From positions 1 through 24,639 of the forward strand of contig CAUUMS010000021.1 of assembly GCA_963546395.1 (NCBI GenBank): DNA of 24,639 nucleotides. The letters run 5' to 3'. Positions 7,687 to 14,850 of the stretch are shown piece after piece. Positions within the stretch are counted from its first letter, which is position 1, and each line of letters starts with the position of its first letter. The translations under genes and the position numbers were made by a program. The stretch comes from Bacteroides_D sp963546395 (GTDB lineage Bacteria > Bacteroidota > Bacteroidia > Bacteroidales > CAJPTX01). The notes under the pieces are model-generated. The model was not told where the DNA came from, ran no database searches, and worked only from the letters and a program-made list of their open reading frames with translations.

Positions 7687-8886
7687 CTATTGCGCCCCCA
7701 GGGTGGCGTCCAGCATGTCGCAATAGCGGCTCAGCATGAGCTGGAACGTAAACTCAGCCTCGTAACGCTGCCGTGACGCACGCCCCATGGCGGGCCAGTC
7801 GTACTGCTCCATACCCCGGAACAGGGCAGCCAACGCCTCCGCATCGGGATCTAGCAGCACCCCGTTACGCCCCGTGGTCACCTGCTCGGGCATACCCGCC
7901 ACGTTGGTGGTGATGACCGGTAAGCCGGCACGCATCGCCTCGATGATGGAGATCGGGAGCCCCTCATTCTGACTCATGAGCACGAAGACTGTGCAACGCC
8001 CCAGCACCTCGTTCACCTGGGCATTGGGAATACTCCCCAGCATGGTAACGTGCCCCTCCAGGCCATACCGGCGCACCATGGCCTCTATGGGCTGAATGCC
8101 AGGCCCTCCCCCAACGATGGTGAGCGAGAAGGGTGCCCGCTCCTCGGGCGTGAGACGGCCTAGGGCCTCTACGATCAGATGCTGTCCCTTGCGCTGATCC
8201 ACCGTGCCCGTGCACACGAGCCGGTAGCGAGGCGTAACCTGCCAGTCGATATGCGGCTGCGGGGCATCGTCGATACCGTTGTGGAAAAATGAGCAGCGGT
8301 CGGGCGAGATGTCGGGATTGTCAGCCAGGAAGTTCTCCATCCCCACCCGGGCGATGAACACCAGGCGATCGGCCCGCCGTATGGTAGCCTCATAGCGACG
8401 ATCCATCGTCCGGAACAGACGTGTGCGCGCCAGCTTGGGATAGGTGAGGCACTCCATTGTCCACTTGTGACCATCGGAGTGGAAGAACAGCACCTGCTTA
8501 GGCTCCTGATGGGGCGTGAGGGCCTGATAGTAGTGCGCAGTGGTCTCCTCGTCGAACACCACTGCGTCGGGTTTGCGCCCCAGGGCCAGGTAGGCCCGCA
8601 CGGTGCGCTCAGCCCGTCGGTGCTCCCGCCGTAGGAACAGGGCCGTGAGCGTCCCCGAGCGTTTCACCATCCGCTTGGCTATGGACTTCAGTCCCGCCAG
8701 GTGATTGGAGCGCACAGCGGCCCCCTCGCTCGGCCCCTGCGGACTGAGGGTGTCGATGGTGAAGACGTTGATCTGGTATCCCCGCGAAGCGATGTAATCG
8801 CCATGCGCTAAGAGGCGACGTAGCGTACTCGTGGGCCCAATGGCCGAGTTGAGATATACCGGCGTAATGATGTCGACCTGTTTCAT
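7687..8886 (-). CDS. glycosyltransferase family 4
   Basis: 399 residues with the GT-B fold. The N-terminal half begins DIITPVYLNSAIGP, a glycine/proline acceptor-side loop. The C-terminal half has CTGTVDQRKGQHLIVEAL, the start of the donor-binding Rossmann domain, and SQNEGLPISIIEAMRAGLPVI, the E-x7-E motif of retaining GT4 enzymes. It would add a sugar from a nucleotide donor to a growing glycan at the inner face of the membrane. It starts 51 nt after ugd and ends 3 nt before the 351-residue gene, so all three are probably one transcript. Donor and acceptor are unknown. Confidence 0.92.
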   Translation of the reverse strand: MKQVDIITPVYLNSAIGPTSTLRRLLAHGDYIASRGYQINVFTIDTLSPQGPSEGAAVRSNHLAGLKSIAKRMVKRSGTLTALFLRREHRRAERTVRAYLALGRKPDAVVFDEETTAHYYQALTPHQEPKQVLFFHSDGHKWTMECLTYPKLARTRLFRTMDRRYEATIRRADRLVFIARVGMENFLADNPDISPDRCSFFHNGIDDAPQPHIDWQVTPRYRLVCTGTVDQRKGQHLIVEALGRLTPEERAPFSLTIVGGGPGIQPIEAMVRRYGLEGHVTMLGSIPNAQVNEVLGRCTVFVLMSQNEGLPISIIEAMRAGLPVITTNVAGMPEQVTTGRNGVLLDPDAEALAALFRGMEQYDWPAMGRASRQRYEAEFTFQLMLSRYCDMLDATLGAQ

Positions 8887-8937
8887 CTACCTTGCTAAAA
8901 ATGGTGCGCCCATCTGCCGAACTCGTCATCCGGCAGG

Positions 8938-10242
8938 CTACCCGATGCGTAGGTACTCGAATCCCTCCAGGGCTTTCGCCTCGAAGACGTTACGCCCATC
9001 GATGATCAGGGGCTGGCGCATTGCGCGACGAATGGCGGCCCAGTCGGGCATGCGGTACTCCTTCCACTCCGTCACGTGAAATAGCACATCGGCCCCCACG
9101 GTGGCCTGATAGGGGTCTGCCGCGTAGCTGATGGATTCGCCAAAGATAGCCCTGGCCGTGCCCATAGCCGCAGGATCGTAAGCCGACACCGTGCATCCAG
9201 CTTCCAGCAGAGCCCGGATCAGCACGATGGATGGAGCCTCACGCATGTCGTCGGTCTCAGGCTTGAAGGCCAACCCCCACACCGCCGCATGCTTACCCGC
9301 AACGCTGCCACCGCTGTGCGCCACGAACTTACGAAATAGCACCTGCTTCTGCTGCTCGTTAACCGCCGCCACAGCCTGCACCACCTGCATCGGTTGGTTG
9401 GCCGCATCCGCCATGTGAATGAGCCCGGCGATATCCTTGGGGAAACAAGCCCCGCCGTAGCCGCAGCCCGGGTAGAGGAATTTGCTCCCTATCCGCTTGT
9501 CGCTCCCCATGCCCAGCCGCACAGCAGACACATCGGCCCCCAACTGCTCGCACAGGTTGGCCATCTCGTTCATAAAGCTTATGCGCGTGGCCAGCATGGC
9601 GTTAGAGGCATATTTGGTCATCTCCGCCGAGCGAATGTCCATGAAGAGAACCCGGAAGTTGTTGAGCATCATGGGACGGTAGAGAGCCGTCATGACAGCC
9701 TTAGCCCGCTCGGCATCCACCCCCACCACCACGCGGTCGGGGGTCATAAAGTCATTCACCGCATCGCCCTCCTTGAGGAACTCGGGATTGGAGGCCAACT
9801 CTATCTGCCAATGGGCCCCACGCGCCTTGAGCTGCTCGCTGATGATGTTGCGCACCCGCTCGGTGGTACCCACAGGGACGGTGCTCTTGACCACCACCAC
9901 CAGATCGTGCGACATGTTGCGGCCAATGCATTCTGCCACAGCCACCAGGGCCGTATCGTCCACCGACCCATCGGGACGTGGCGGCGTGCCCACAGCCACG
10001 ATGACCAGCTCCACCAGGGGGAGCACGCTGGTGAGATCGCCGGTGAAATGGAGACGATGCGCTGCGCTGTTACGGGCCACCATAGGCTCGAGGCCCGGCT
10101 CGTAGATGGGCATGACACCCCGCACCAGCATCCCGAGCTTGGCCTCATCCCGCTCCACGCAGTGCACGTTGTTCCCCAGCTCAGCCAGGCAGGCCCCGGT
10201 CACTAGTCCCACGTAGCCCGCCCCCACCACGGCTATATTCAT
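8938..10242 (-). CDS. ugd: UDP-glucose 6-dehydrogenase
   Basis: 434 residues from the chosen ATG. MNIAVVGAGYVGLVTGACLAE begins with the NAD-binding GxGxxG. FLKEGDAVNDFMTPDRVVVG and TKYASNAMLATRISFMNE are central family blocks, and YPGCGYGGACFPKD holds the catalytic cysteine, about residue 266. This GGxCFPKD type is UDP-glucose dehydrogenase rather than UDP-ManNAc dehydrogenase (WecC). It oxidises UDP-glucose to UDP-glucuronate with two NAD+. An in-frame start at 10320 would add 26 residues, but it lies upstream of a consensus promoter box at 10286-10293, so ATG 10242 is preferred. It heads the operon with the GT4 gene. Confidence 0.94.
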   Translation of the reverse strand: MNIAVVGAGYVGLVTGACLAELGNNVHCVERDEAKLGMLVRGVMPIYEPGLEPMVARNSAAHRLHFTGDLTSVLPLVELVIVAVGTPPRPDGSVDDTALVAVAECIGRNMSHDLVVVVKSTVPVGTTERVRNIISEQLKARGAHWQIELASNPEFLKEGDAVNDFMTPDRVVVGVDAERAKAVMTALYRPMMLNNFRVLFMDIRSAEMTKYASNAMLATRISFMNEMANLCEQLGADVSAVRLGMGSDKRIGSKFLYPGCGYGGACFPKDIAGLIHMADAANQPMQVVQAVAAVNEQQKQVLFRKFVAHSGGSVAGKHAAVWGLAFKPETDDMREAPSIVLIRALLEAGCTVSAYDPAAMGTARAIFGESISYAADPYQATVGADVLFHVTEWKEYRMPDWAAIRRAMRQPLIIDGRNVFEAKALEGFEYLRIG

Positions 10243-10285
10243 CGGCAATCGTTTTACGCCCTCACCCCACGGCCGCTCCCCATCG

Positions 10286-10293
10286 CAAAAGTA
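10286..10293 (-). promoter_or_regulatory. -7 box TACTTTTG for ugd
   Basis: On the minus strand this reads TACTTTTG, matching TAnnTTTG exactly. It is about 44 nt before the ATG at 10242, giving a leader of some 35 nt. A TTG triplet lies 12 nt upstream, too close for a standard -33 box. Its position decides the ugd start. Confidence 0.6.
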
Positions 10294-10320
10294 CAACAAA
10301 TGGGGCAACGCACCACCCAC

Positions 10321-10626
10321 ATTCGCCGCACCATCTACCCATCAAACCCATATTTCGCCGCCCAAATACGGACTTGATACGTTGCGGCTCGGGTGATGAT
10401 CGGCCGAGGCCGAGGGCAAACGGAGGGCCGAGCTCTGAGACTGGCTAAAAGTGCCATTACCCTCGCAGCATAGTATTAATGATGGTGCAAGTAGGATGAT
10501 GGCAACAGTCGAAATGGTAAGGCCGCATCACAGCCCGCAGGGCGAGGTGATCGCCTACACCCGAAACAGTGGGATGTAGGCACGTCCGCCCATCGCGGAA
10601 CGAGGAGCTACCGCAAGGACACAAAA
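10321..10626. other. gene-free intergenic stretch with strong hairpins
   Basis: No convincing protein gene. Two adjacent inverted repeats stand out. Arms GCCTACA-CCC (10553-10562) and GGG-a-TGTAGGC (10571-10581) pair over 10 bp with one bulged base and an 8-nt loop. ATCAC/GTGAT plus GCCC/GGGC (10527-10551) form a second hairpin with a 3-nt loop. A 23-codon minus-strand frame (10457-10528) starts in the arm of the second hairpin. No T-run follows either hairpin on either strand, so they do not look like terminators. The stretch could hold a structured RNA or a decayed sequence. Confidence 0.45.
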
Positions 10627-10663
10627 CACCCCGCTGCGGGGTATAGAATCCCGCAGCGGGGTG
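10627..10663 (-). terminator. rho-independent terminator of lipoprotein gene A
   Basis: Perfect 14-bp arms CACCCCGCTGCGGG and CCCGCAGCGGGGTG around a 9-nt loop. On the minus strand the stem is followed by TTTTGTGT. It begins 23 nt after the stop of the gene ending at 10687. Confidence 0.85.
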
Positions 10664-10686
10664 CCGAAATGTTTAGACGAAGTGAT

Positions 10687-11268
10687 TTAGGACTTCGGCT
10701 TTATATCGATTAGCAAATAACCACTGTAGTGTTGCTTCTCCCTCTTCACCCCAGGCTTGGGCGTAAAAAGTATTTCCATTTTGAGCCGAATCCGCATTGT
10801 GCCCGCCTGCGTCTGGAATTCCACCGAGTACGGGCCATTCTTCGGATCAGGAACAAGCCTGGAGGATTTCAGTATGGCTGTTGCGTCGAACTCGTCAGAG
10901 GACACGGGATACTTCAAGGAGAGCGGTGTCTCCGTCAGCTCCAAGTAAGCCACCTTGCCGATCTTGGTCATCTGCCTCAGCGGGATCTCGAGAAAACGTA
11001 GCCCAATGCGCTCGAAGCGCAAGGTCACCATCTTCTCATCGCTACCCAGCGTCAGTGATGCAGATTCCGATGGGAAACGCACCGCTTCGGGCTTGTACGC
11101 TGGCTCGCCGACAATCGAATCTAACGGGTCTAGGCTTATACTCAAACTCGCAATATGCGATCCTGCCATTTTCTGCAACGTCCAGACGGTTTCTTTCTCC
11201 TTTTTGCACGATGCGAGTAGCAACACCGAGGCCGCCACAAGCAGAAGAGATATAATCCGTGTTCTCAT
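10687..11268 (-). CDS. tandem-array lipoprotein A, unknown function
   Basis: 193 residues. MRTRIISLLLVAASVLLLASC is a lipoprotein signal peptide with lipidated Cys21, followed by KKEKE, so the mature protein is membrane anchored. The family core starts VWTLQKMAGSH, continues IVGEPAYKP and ends FTPKPGVKREKQHYSG. I do not recognise the family. Residues from WTLQ to about LRQM are identical to those of paralogue D, whereas the last 40 nt of coding sequence are closest to paralogue B. It has its own upstream module (11269-11363) and its own terminator, so it is probably a single-gene transcript. Lower GC than the glycan genes to its left. Confidence 0.85.
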   Translation of the reverse strand: MRTRIISLLLVAASVLLLASCKKEKETVWTLQKMAGSHIASLSISLDPLDSIVGEPAYKPEAVRFPSESASLTLGSDEKMVTLRFERIGLRFLEIPLRQMTKIGKVAYLELTETPLSLKYPVSSDEFDATAILKSSRLVPDPKNGPYSVEFQTQAGTMRIRLKMEILFTPKPGVKREKQHYSGYLLIDIKPKS

Positions 11269-11363
11269 GACTTAATATCCTACAGTTTTATGAAACTAAT
11301 CGCCTGCAAGTTCGCAATTCTCGGTGGATTTGCCATGCGATGACCAACGCATTCGACACAAAA
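11269..11363 (-). promoter_or_regulatory. 95-nt repeated upstream module, copy 1 (before gene A)
   Basis: This stretch differs from copies 12003-12097 and 12761-12855 at only 6 and 4 positions. On the minus strand it contains TTGCGAACTTGC, then GATTAGTTTCATAAAAC close to the start codon. TTG with TAGTTTCA 16 nt later is a plausible but imperfect -33/-7 pair. The far end abuts the terminator of the next gene upstream. Confidence 0.6.
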
Positions 11364-11365
11364 CA

Positions 11366-11398
11366 CCCCGCAGCTGGACTTCATACCCAGCTGCGGGG
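11366..11398 (-). terminator. rho-independent terminator of lipoprotein gene B
   Basis: Arms CCCCGCAGCTGG and CCAGCTGCGGGG pair perfectly over 12 bp with a 9-nt loop. On the minus strand TGTTTTGTGT follows. It begins 25 nt after the stop of gene B. Confidence 0.85.
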
Positions 11399-11423
11399 CG
11401 CCGAAATGTTTAGACGAAGTGAT

Positions 11424-12002
11424 TTAGGATTTCGGATTTATGTCGACAAATAGCTTCCCACTGTAACGCTGCTTCTCTCTTTTCACACCCGGTTTGGGCG
11501 TGAAGAGTATCTCCATGTTGAGCTTGATCGACATCGAACCGCTTCGCATTTGGAGCTCCGCCGAATAGGGCCCACTCTTCGGGTGGGGTACAGTCCTGGA
11601 AGATGTCAACGTGGCTACGGCATCGAACTCATCGGAGCGCGATGGAAACTTTAGGCGAAGGGGATTTTCCACCAGATCCAGATATGCCACCTTGCCGGTC
11701 TTGGTCATTTGCCTTAGCGATATTACGAGAAAGCGCAACTCCGCGCGGCTGAATTGAACGGTCACGGAATTCCCATCGTCCTCCAGAGTCAGGGATGCTG
11801 GTTCCGATGAGAAATACGTGTTGTCAGGCTTATACGCTGGTTCCCCGATAATCGAGTCTTGAGGATTCAGATTACACACGACCTGCACAGTGTGCGACCC
11901 TGCCATTTTCTGCAACGTCCAGATGGTTCCATCTTTCTTGCATGCCGCAAGTAGCATCACCGAGGCTACCACAAGCAGGAGGGAGAAATTTCGGATTCTC
12001 AT
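11424..12002 (-). CDS. tandem-array lipoprotein B, unknown function
   Basis: 192 residues. MRIRNFSLLLVVASVMLLAAC is a lipoprotein signal peptide with Cys21 followed by KKDG. The core has WTLQKMAGSHT, IIGEPAYKPD, LRQMTKTGKVAYLDL and FTPKPGVKREKQRYSG, the same landmarks and spacing as paralogues A and D. The middle differs: where A and D are identical, B has TVQVVCNLNPQD and other changes. The 3' end and the 40 nt beyond it are nearly identical to those of A. It has its own upstream module and terminator. Function is unknown; the conserved C-terminal lysine-rich strand suggests a compact beta-rich domain. Confidence 0.85.
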   Translation of the reverse strand: MRIRNFSLLLVVASVMLLAACKKDGTIWTLQKMAGSHTVQVVCNLNPQDSIIGEPAYKPDNTYFSSEPASLTLEDDGNSVTVQFSRAELRFLVISLRQMTKTGKVAYLDLVENPLRLKFPSRSDEFDAVATLTSSRTVPHPKSGPYSAELQMRSGSMSIKLNMEILFTPKPGVKREKQRYSGKLFVDINPKS

Positions 12003-12097
12003 GACTTAATATTCTACAGTTTTATGAACCTAATCGTCCGCAAGTTCGCAATTCTCGGTGAATTTGCCATGCGATGACCAACGCATTCGACGCAAAA
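12003..12097 (-). promoter_or_regulatory. 95-nt repeated upstream module, copy 2 (before gene B)
   Basis: Second copy of the module described at 11269-11363. On the minus strand it has TTGCGAACTTGC followed by GATTAGGTTCATAAAAC. It differs from copy 3 at 4 positions. It sits between the terminator of gene C and the start of gene B. Confidence 0.6.
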
Positions 12098-12099
12098 CA

Positions 12100-12132
12100 C
12101 CCCGCAGCGGGGTATAGAATCTCGCTGCGGGG
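12100..12132 (-). terminator. rho-independent terminator of lipoprotein gene C
   Basis: Arms CCCCGCAGCG and CGCTGCGGGG pair perfectly over 10 bp. TGTTTTGCGT follows on the minus strand. The loop contains GTATAGAAT as in terminator A, although the stem is partly inverted relative to A (GCAGC for GCTGC), which preserves pairing. Confidence 0.82.
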
Positions 12133-12163
12133 CGCATGAGAACTGGGCGAAACGCCCGCCAGG

Positions 12164-12760
12164 TTACTTGCGTATGTAGTAAACCAGCTCGCCACCGTAA
12201 CGCTGCTTTTCCTTCTTCACTCCGGGTTTGGGCGTGTAAATTAGCTCCGCATAGAATTTGGCAAGCACTGACCCCTCTTCAGGCGAGAACTGGGCCGAAT
12301 TGCGCCCATTGCCCGACAGGGGACAGGTCTTGGTGGGATTCACCAACAATTCTATCACAAAATCGGAATCTTCAGGGATCTGCAACCTAGTGGGATTTTC
12401 CACCAGTTCGAATAGTAGCGTGCCATCCTTCAGTTTTTCCACCTGCTTGAGGCGTACCTCGAAAAATTTCAAGTATTCCTTTTCAACTCGCAGGGTTATC
12501 TCCTTCCCACCATCCCCCAATGTCAACGAAATCGGCATCAGTTCGAATTTCCCATTGGCAGGTGAAGAAAACTCTGGTTCATCCTGAATGGAGTCTAGCA
12601 ACTTAAGATTTACCTTGAAGGTCGCCGTCTCCAGCGTCCCTTCCATTTGTTGCAATGTCCACTGCTTTTTATCCTTCTTACAATTTTTATCCTTCTTACA
12701 AGCAGGAATCGCCATCATGGCGAGTGACAGGAGCAGGAGGGATAGAATTCGGATTCTCAT
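12164..12760 (-). CDS. tandem-array lipoprotein C, divergent member, unknown function
   Basis: 198 residues. MRIRILSLLLLSLAMMAIPAC is the signal peptide with Cys21. A perfect 18-nt tandem duplication (12666-12701) right after it gives KKDKNC-KKDK, a second Cys in the mature N-terminus. The core keeps WTLQQMEG, LDSIQDEPEF, LTLGDGGKEITLRVEKEYLKF and YTPKPGVKKEKQRYGG, but it is the most diverged of the four and lacks the PKS ending, finishing ELVYYIRK. It has its own upstream module and terminator like A and B. Function is unknown. Confidence 0.83.
   Translation of the reverse strand: MRIRILSLLLLSLAMMAIPACKKDKNCKKDKKQWTLQQMEGTLETATFKVNLKLLDSIQDEPEFSSPANGKFELMPISLTLGDGGKEITLRVEKEYLKFFEVRLKQVEKLKDGTLLFELVENPTRLQIPEDSDFVIELLVNPTKTCPLSGNGRNSAQFSPEEGSVLAKFYAELIYTPKPGVKKEKQRYGGELVYYIRK
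12666..12701 (-). repeat. perfect 18-nt tandem duplication inside gene C
   Basis: Two adjacent copies of the 18-nt unit beginning TTTTTATCCTTC on the plus strand. Being a multiple of three, it keeps the frame and doubles a KKDKNC-type segment just after the lipidated cysteine. Paralogues A, B and D have a single short charged stretch there. Confidence 0.9.
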
Positions 12761-12855
12761 GACTTAATATTCTACAGTTTTATGAACTTAATCGCCCGCA
12801 AGTTCGCAATTCTCGGTGGATTTGCCATGCGATGACCAACGCATTCGACACAAAA
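12761..12855 (-). promoter_or_regulatory. 95-nt repeated upstream module, copy 3 (before gene C)
   Basis: Third copy of the module. On the minus strand TTGCGAACTTGC is followed by GATTAAGTTCATAAAAC. It differs from copy 1 at 4 positions and from copy 2 at 4. It directly abuts the terminator of gene D. Confidence 0.6.
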
Positions 12856-12892
12856 CACCCCGCAGCTGAACTTCATACCCAGCTGCGGGGTG
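12856..12892 (-). terminator. rho-independent terminator of lipoprotein gene D
   Basis: Arms CACCCCGCAGCTG and CAGCTGCGGGGTG pair perfectly over 13 bp with an 11-nt loop. TTTTGTGT follows on the minus strand. The loop has ACTTCATAC as in terminator B. It begins 22 nt after the stop of gene D. Confidence 0.85.
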
Positions 12893-12914
12893 TCAGAATT
12901 GGATTGAGAAGCCT

Positions 12915-13493
12915 CTAAGACTTCGGTAACACGTCAATGAACAGGGTGCCACTGTAGTGCTGCTTCTCCCTCTTCACCCCAGGTTTGGGCGTGCAAATCA
13001 GCTCCATCTTCAGCCTAATCCTTAGCGTGCCCGCTTGCGTCTGGAATTCCACCGAGTATGGGCCATTCTTCGGATCAGGGGTTACCTTAGAGGACTTCAA
13101 GATTGCCACCACATCGAAATCCTCAGATTTAGACGGATACTTCAGGTGGAGGGGACTCTCTGTTAAGTCCAAATACGCAACTTTACCAATCTTCGCCATC
13201 TGCCTTAGCGGGATCTCGAGAAAGCGTAGCCCAATGCGCTCGAAGCGCAAGGTCACCATCTTCTCATCGCTACCCAGCGTCAGTGATGCAGATTCCGATG
13301 GGAAACGCACCGCTTCGGGCTTGTACGCTGGCTCGCCGACAATCGAATCTAACGGGTCTAGGCTTATACTCAAACTCGCAATATGCGATCCTGCCATTTT
13401 CTGCAACGTCCAGACTTCCTTTTCCTTGTCCCGGCATGCAGTGAAGAGCACTGGCAATGCTGCTAGGAGCAAGGGGATAACACGGAATCTCAT
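12915..13493 (-). CDS. tandem-array lipoprotein D, unknown function
   Basis: 192 residues from the ATG that aligns with the start of the paralogues; an in-frame ATG at 13499 would add two residues. MRFRVIPLLLAALPVLFTAC is a signal peptide with a lipobox and Cys20, quite different from that of A. From WTLQKMAGSH to about LRQM the protein is identical to A, and 13209-13415 matches 10981-11187 with one mismatch in 207 nt. The C-terminus is family-like (CTPKPGVKREKQHYSG, then LPKS). It lacks the 95-nt module and starts 39 nt after the larger lipoprotein gene with no terminator between, so those two are probably one transcript. Function is unknown. Confidence 0.85.
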   Translation of the reverse strand: MRFRVIPLLLAALPVLFTACRDKEKEVWTLQKMAGSHIASLSISLDPLDSIVGEPAYKPEAVRFPSESASLTLGSDEKMVTLRFERIGLRFLEIPLRQMAKIGKVAYLDLTESPLHLKYPSKSEDFDVVAILKSSKVTPDPKNGPYSVEFQTQAGTLRIRLKMELICTPKPGVKREKQHYSGTLFIDVLPKS

Positions 13494-13532
13494 GACCATA
13501 ACATCCTAATTTCGTGAATCTAGTGCAACCAG

Positions 13533-14825
13533 CTAATCCCTAACTCCAATCCAGAACTGGAGATCGCCAATGTCGTACCTAAGCCCGTCAAACCGCGCTT
13601 CATCGAGATAGTGCACCGGCATCTTTCCGATAATATCGTCATCATCTTCAAAATTGAATGTGACGCTCCCAGAGACACCTTTGAATGAAAAGGAGAGAGT
13701 TAAGTCCTTGACGGATCCACCATCCATTTCAATCCATTGCACTGAATAATAATCTCCCGCTTTTGCGAGCGCGGCCCACGGAAAGAGACGTTTTCCAAGC
13801 CACTTATTCGCACCATCCCACCATCCTCTGTCATCAAATCTAAAATCAATTTCTCCCGCTGCACCACTGGCTATTATGCAACGCATCTCGGGTCGTCCCT
13901 TCGGCCATGGCTCATATTTACGAAGTGCTCTTTGATCGGTAAATCCGGCTTTTAGCAGATAATCGTGTGACGATTGTAGATTCGCCCGCTTCCGCTTAGG
14001 TGGCTCTTTTTTTGCTGGTGGTTCAGATGGTGGATTGCTTCCTCCACCTTCTTCATCGTCAAGCCCTGGCTCATACAGCTCATTAAATCGCGTCCCTCGC
14101 CTATCTTTTTTGCGTCTAGCGCATTCATGATCAATGTACTCGGTCATTTCGTTACGGTGATACGAGAGCACCTCCTCTGACGTGAATGTACCAGCAGGCA
14201 CTGGTACCACTCGCTCGTTTTTCCCCACTACAAGAACAGGGAAATCGGGCTGCACATCGGAGCGCACAGTGTCAGCGCGACCCTGACGATCGTAGGCTAG
14301 CAGCTTCCACGCCTTGCTGTCATCAAAGTTCTCAGGCAACACCACCACATGAAGCGATGGATCAGCGAGCATCTTGCGGGAGAGATCCATACCATTTGGG
14401 GCCACCATCAGCACCTGCATCAGCGGATCGTCGGCCAGGCGAGAAGCAAAGAAATCCTCTAGCGCATTGGCCCCACCACGGGTGTGCGACGATGCGCCTC
14501 CCAGAGCCTCGGTCAGGCCTTCTTGGAGAGCTGTCTGCCAGTCATTGCCCCGAGTACGGCTGGGGTACACCATCTCGGCGAATAGCACCTCATTGTCGCC
14601 GTCGCGCATCAGACTGACTCCCTCGAAAAGGGCGGTCTGAAAGCTCGGCTGCTTGAGAGCCTGCACTAACACTTTGGCTACTGCCTCGCGAGGGCTCGAG
14701 GACACCGGCATCAGAGCCACCTGTGCAGAGGGCGCAGGCGCATCAGGGGTCACCCGCTCTGCCTGGCAACCCAGCAGGGCCAATGAGAGCCCAGCTATTA
14801 GGATCGTCACATAATACTTCTTCAT
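13533..14825 (-). CDS. larger lipoprotein with Pro/Lys linker, unknown function
   Basis: 430 residues. MKKYYVTILIAGLSLALLGC is a lipoprotein signal peptide with Cys20. The N-terminal domain (about 35-250) has SSPREAVAKVLVQALKQPSF and later MVAPNGMDLS and HVVVLPENFDD. An acidic then Pro/Lys/Arg-rich linker (about 255-283) holds DDEEGGGSNPPSEPP and KKEPPKRKRA. The C-terminal domain (about 284-430) is rich in aromatic residues and strands (GWWDGANKWLGKRLFPW, LTLSFSFKG) and ends IGDLQFWIGVRD. The DNA of the C-terminal part is AT-richer than that of the N-terminal part, which suggests separate origins. I do not recognise either domain. It shares an upstream element with A, B and C. Confidence 0.8.
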   Translation of the reverse strand: MKKYYVTILIAGLSLALLGCQAERVTPDAPAPSAQVALMPVSSSPREAVAKVLVQALKQPSFQTALFEGVSLMRDGDNEVLFAEMVYPSRTRGNDWQTALQEGLTEALGGASSHTRGGANALEDFFASRLADDPLMQVLMVAPNGMDLSRKMLADPSLHVVVLPENFDDSKAWKLLAYDRQGRADTVRSDVQPDFPVLVVGKNERVVPVPAGTFTSEEVLSYHRNEMTEYIDHECARRKKDRRGTRFNELYEPGLDDEEGGGSNPPSEPPAKKEPPKRKRANLQSSHDYLLKAGFTDQRALRKYEPWPKGRPEMRCIIASGAAGEIDFRFDDRGWWDGANKWLGKRLFPWAALAKAGDYYSVQWIEMDGGSVKDLTLSFSFKGVSGSVTFNFEDDDDIIGKMPVHYLDEARFDGLRYDIGDLQFWIGVRD

Positions 14826-14850
14826 GAGCTTTACTTGTTATTGGTTTGCT

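Noticed and set aside
9394..10206. Plus-strand 270-residue open frame opposite ugd
   Set aside because: It is fully antisense to a well-supported ugd, rich in His/Arg/Pro and has no domain; long antisense frames are common in high-GC DNA.
8938..10242. Reading the dehydrogenase as WecC (UDP-ManNAc dehydrogenase)
   Set aside because: The active-site segment is GGACFPKD with a UDP-glucose dehydrogenase layout, not the WecC-type motif.
10571..10583. GGGATGTAGGCAC recalling part of SRP 4.5S RNA
   Set aside because: No GGAAGCAGCC-type SRP core is nearby; the match is one arm of a simple hairpin.
10627..12892. Regularly repeated GC-rich palindromes resembling a repeat array
   Set aside because: Spacing is one per gene (about 740 nt) and each is followed by a T-run in the direction of transcription, so they are terminators, not CRISPR repeats or mobile elements.
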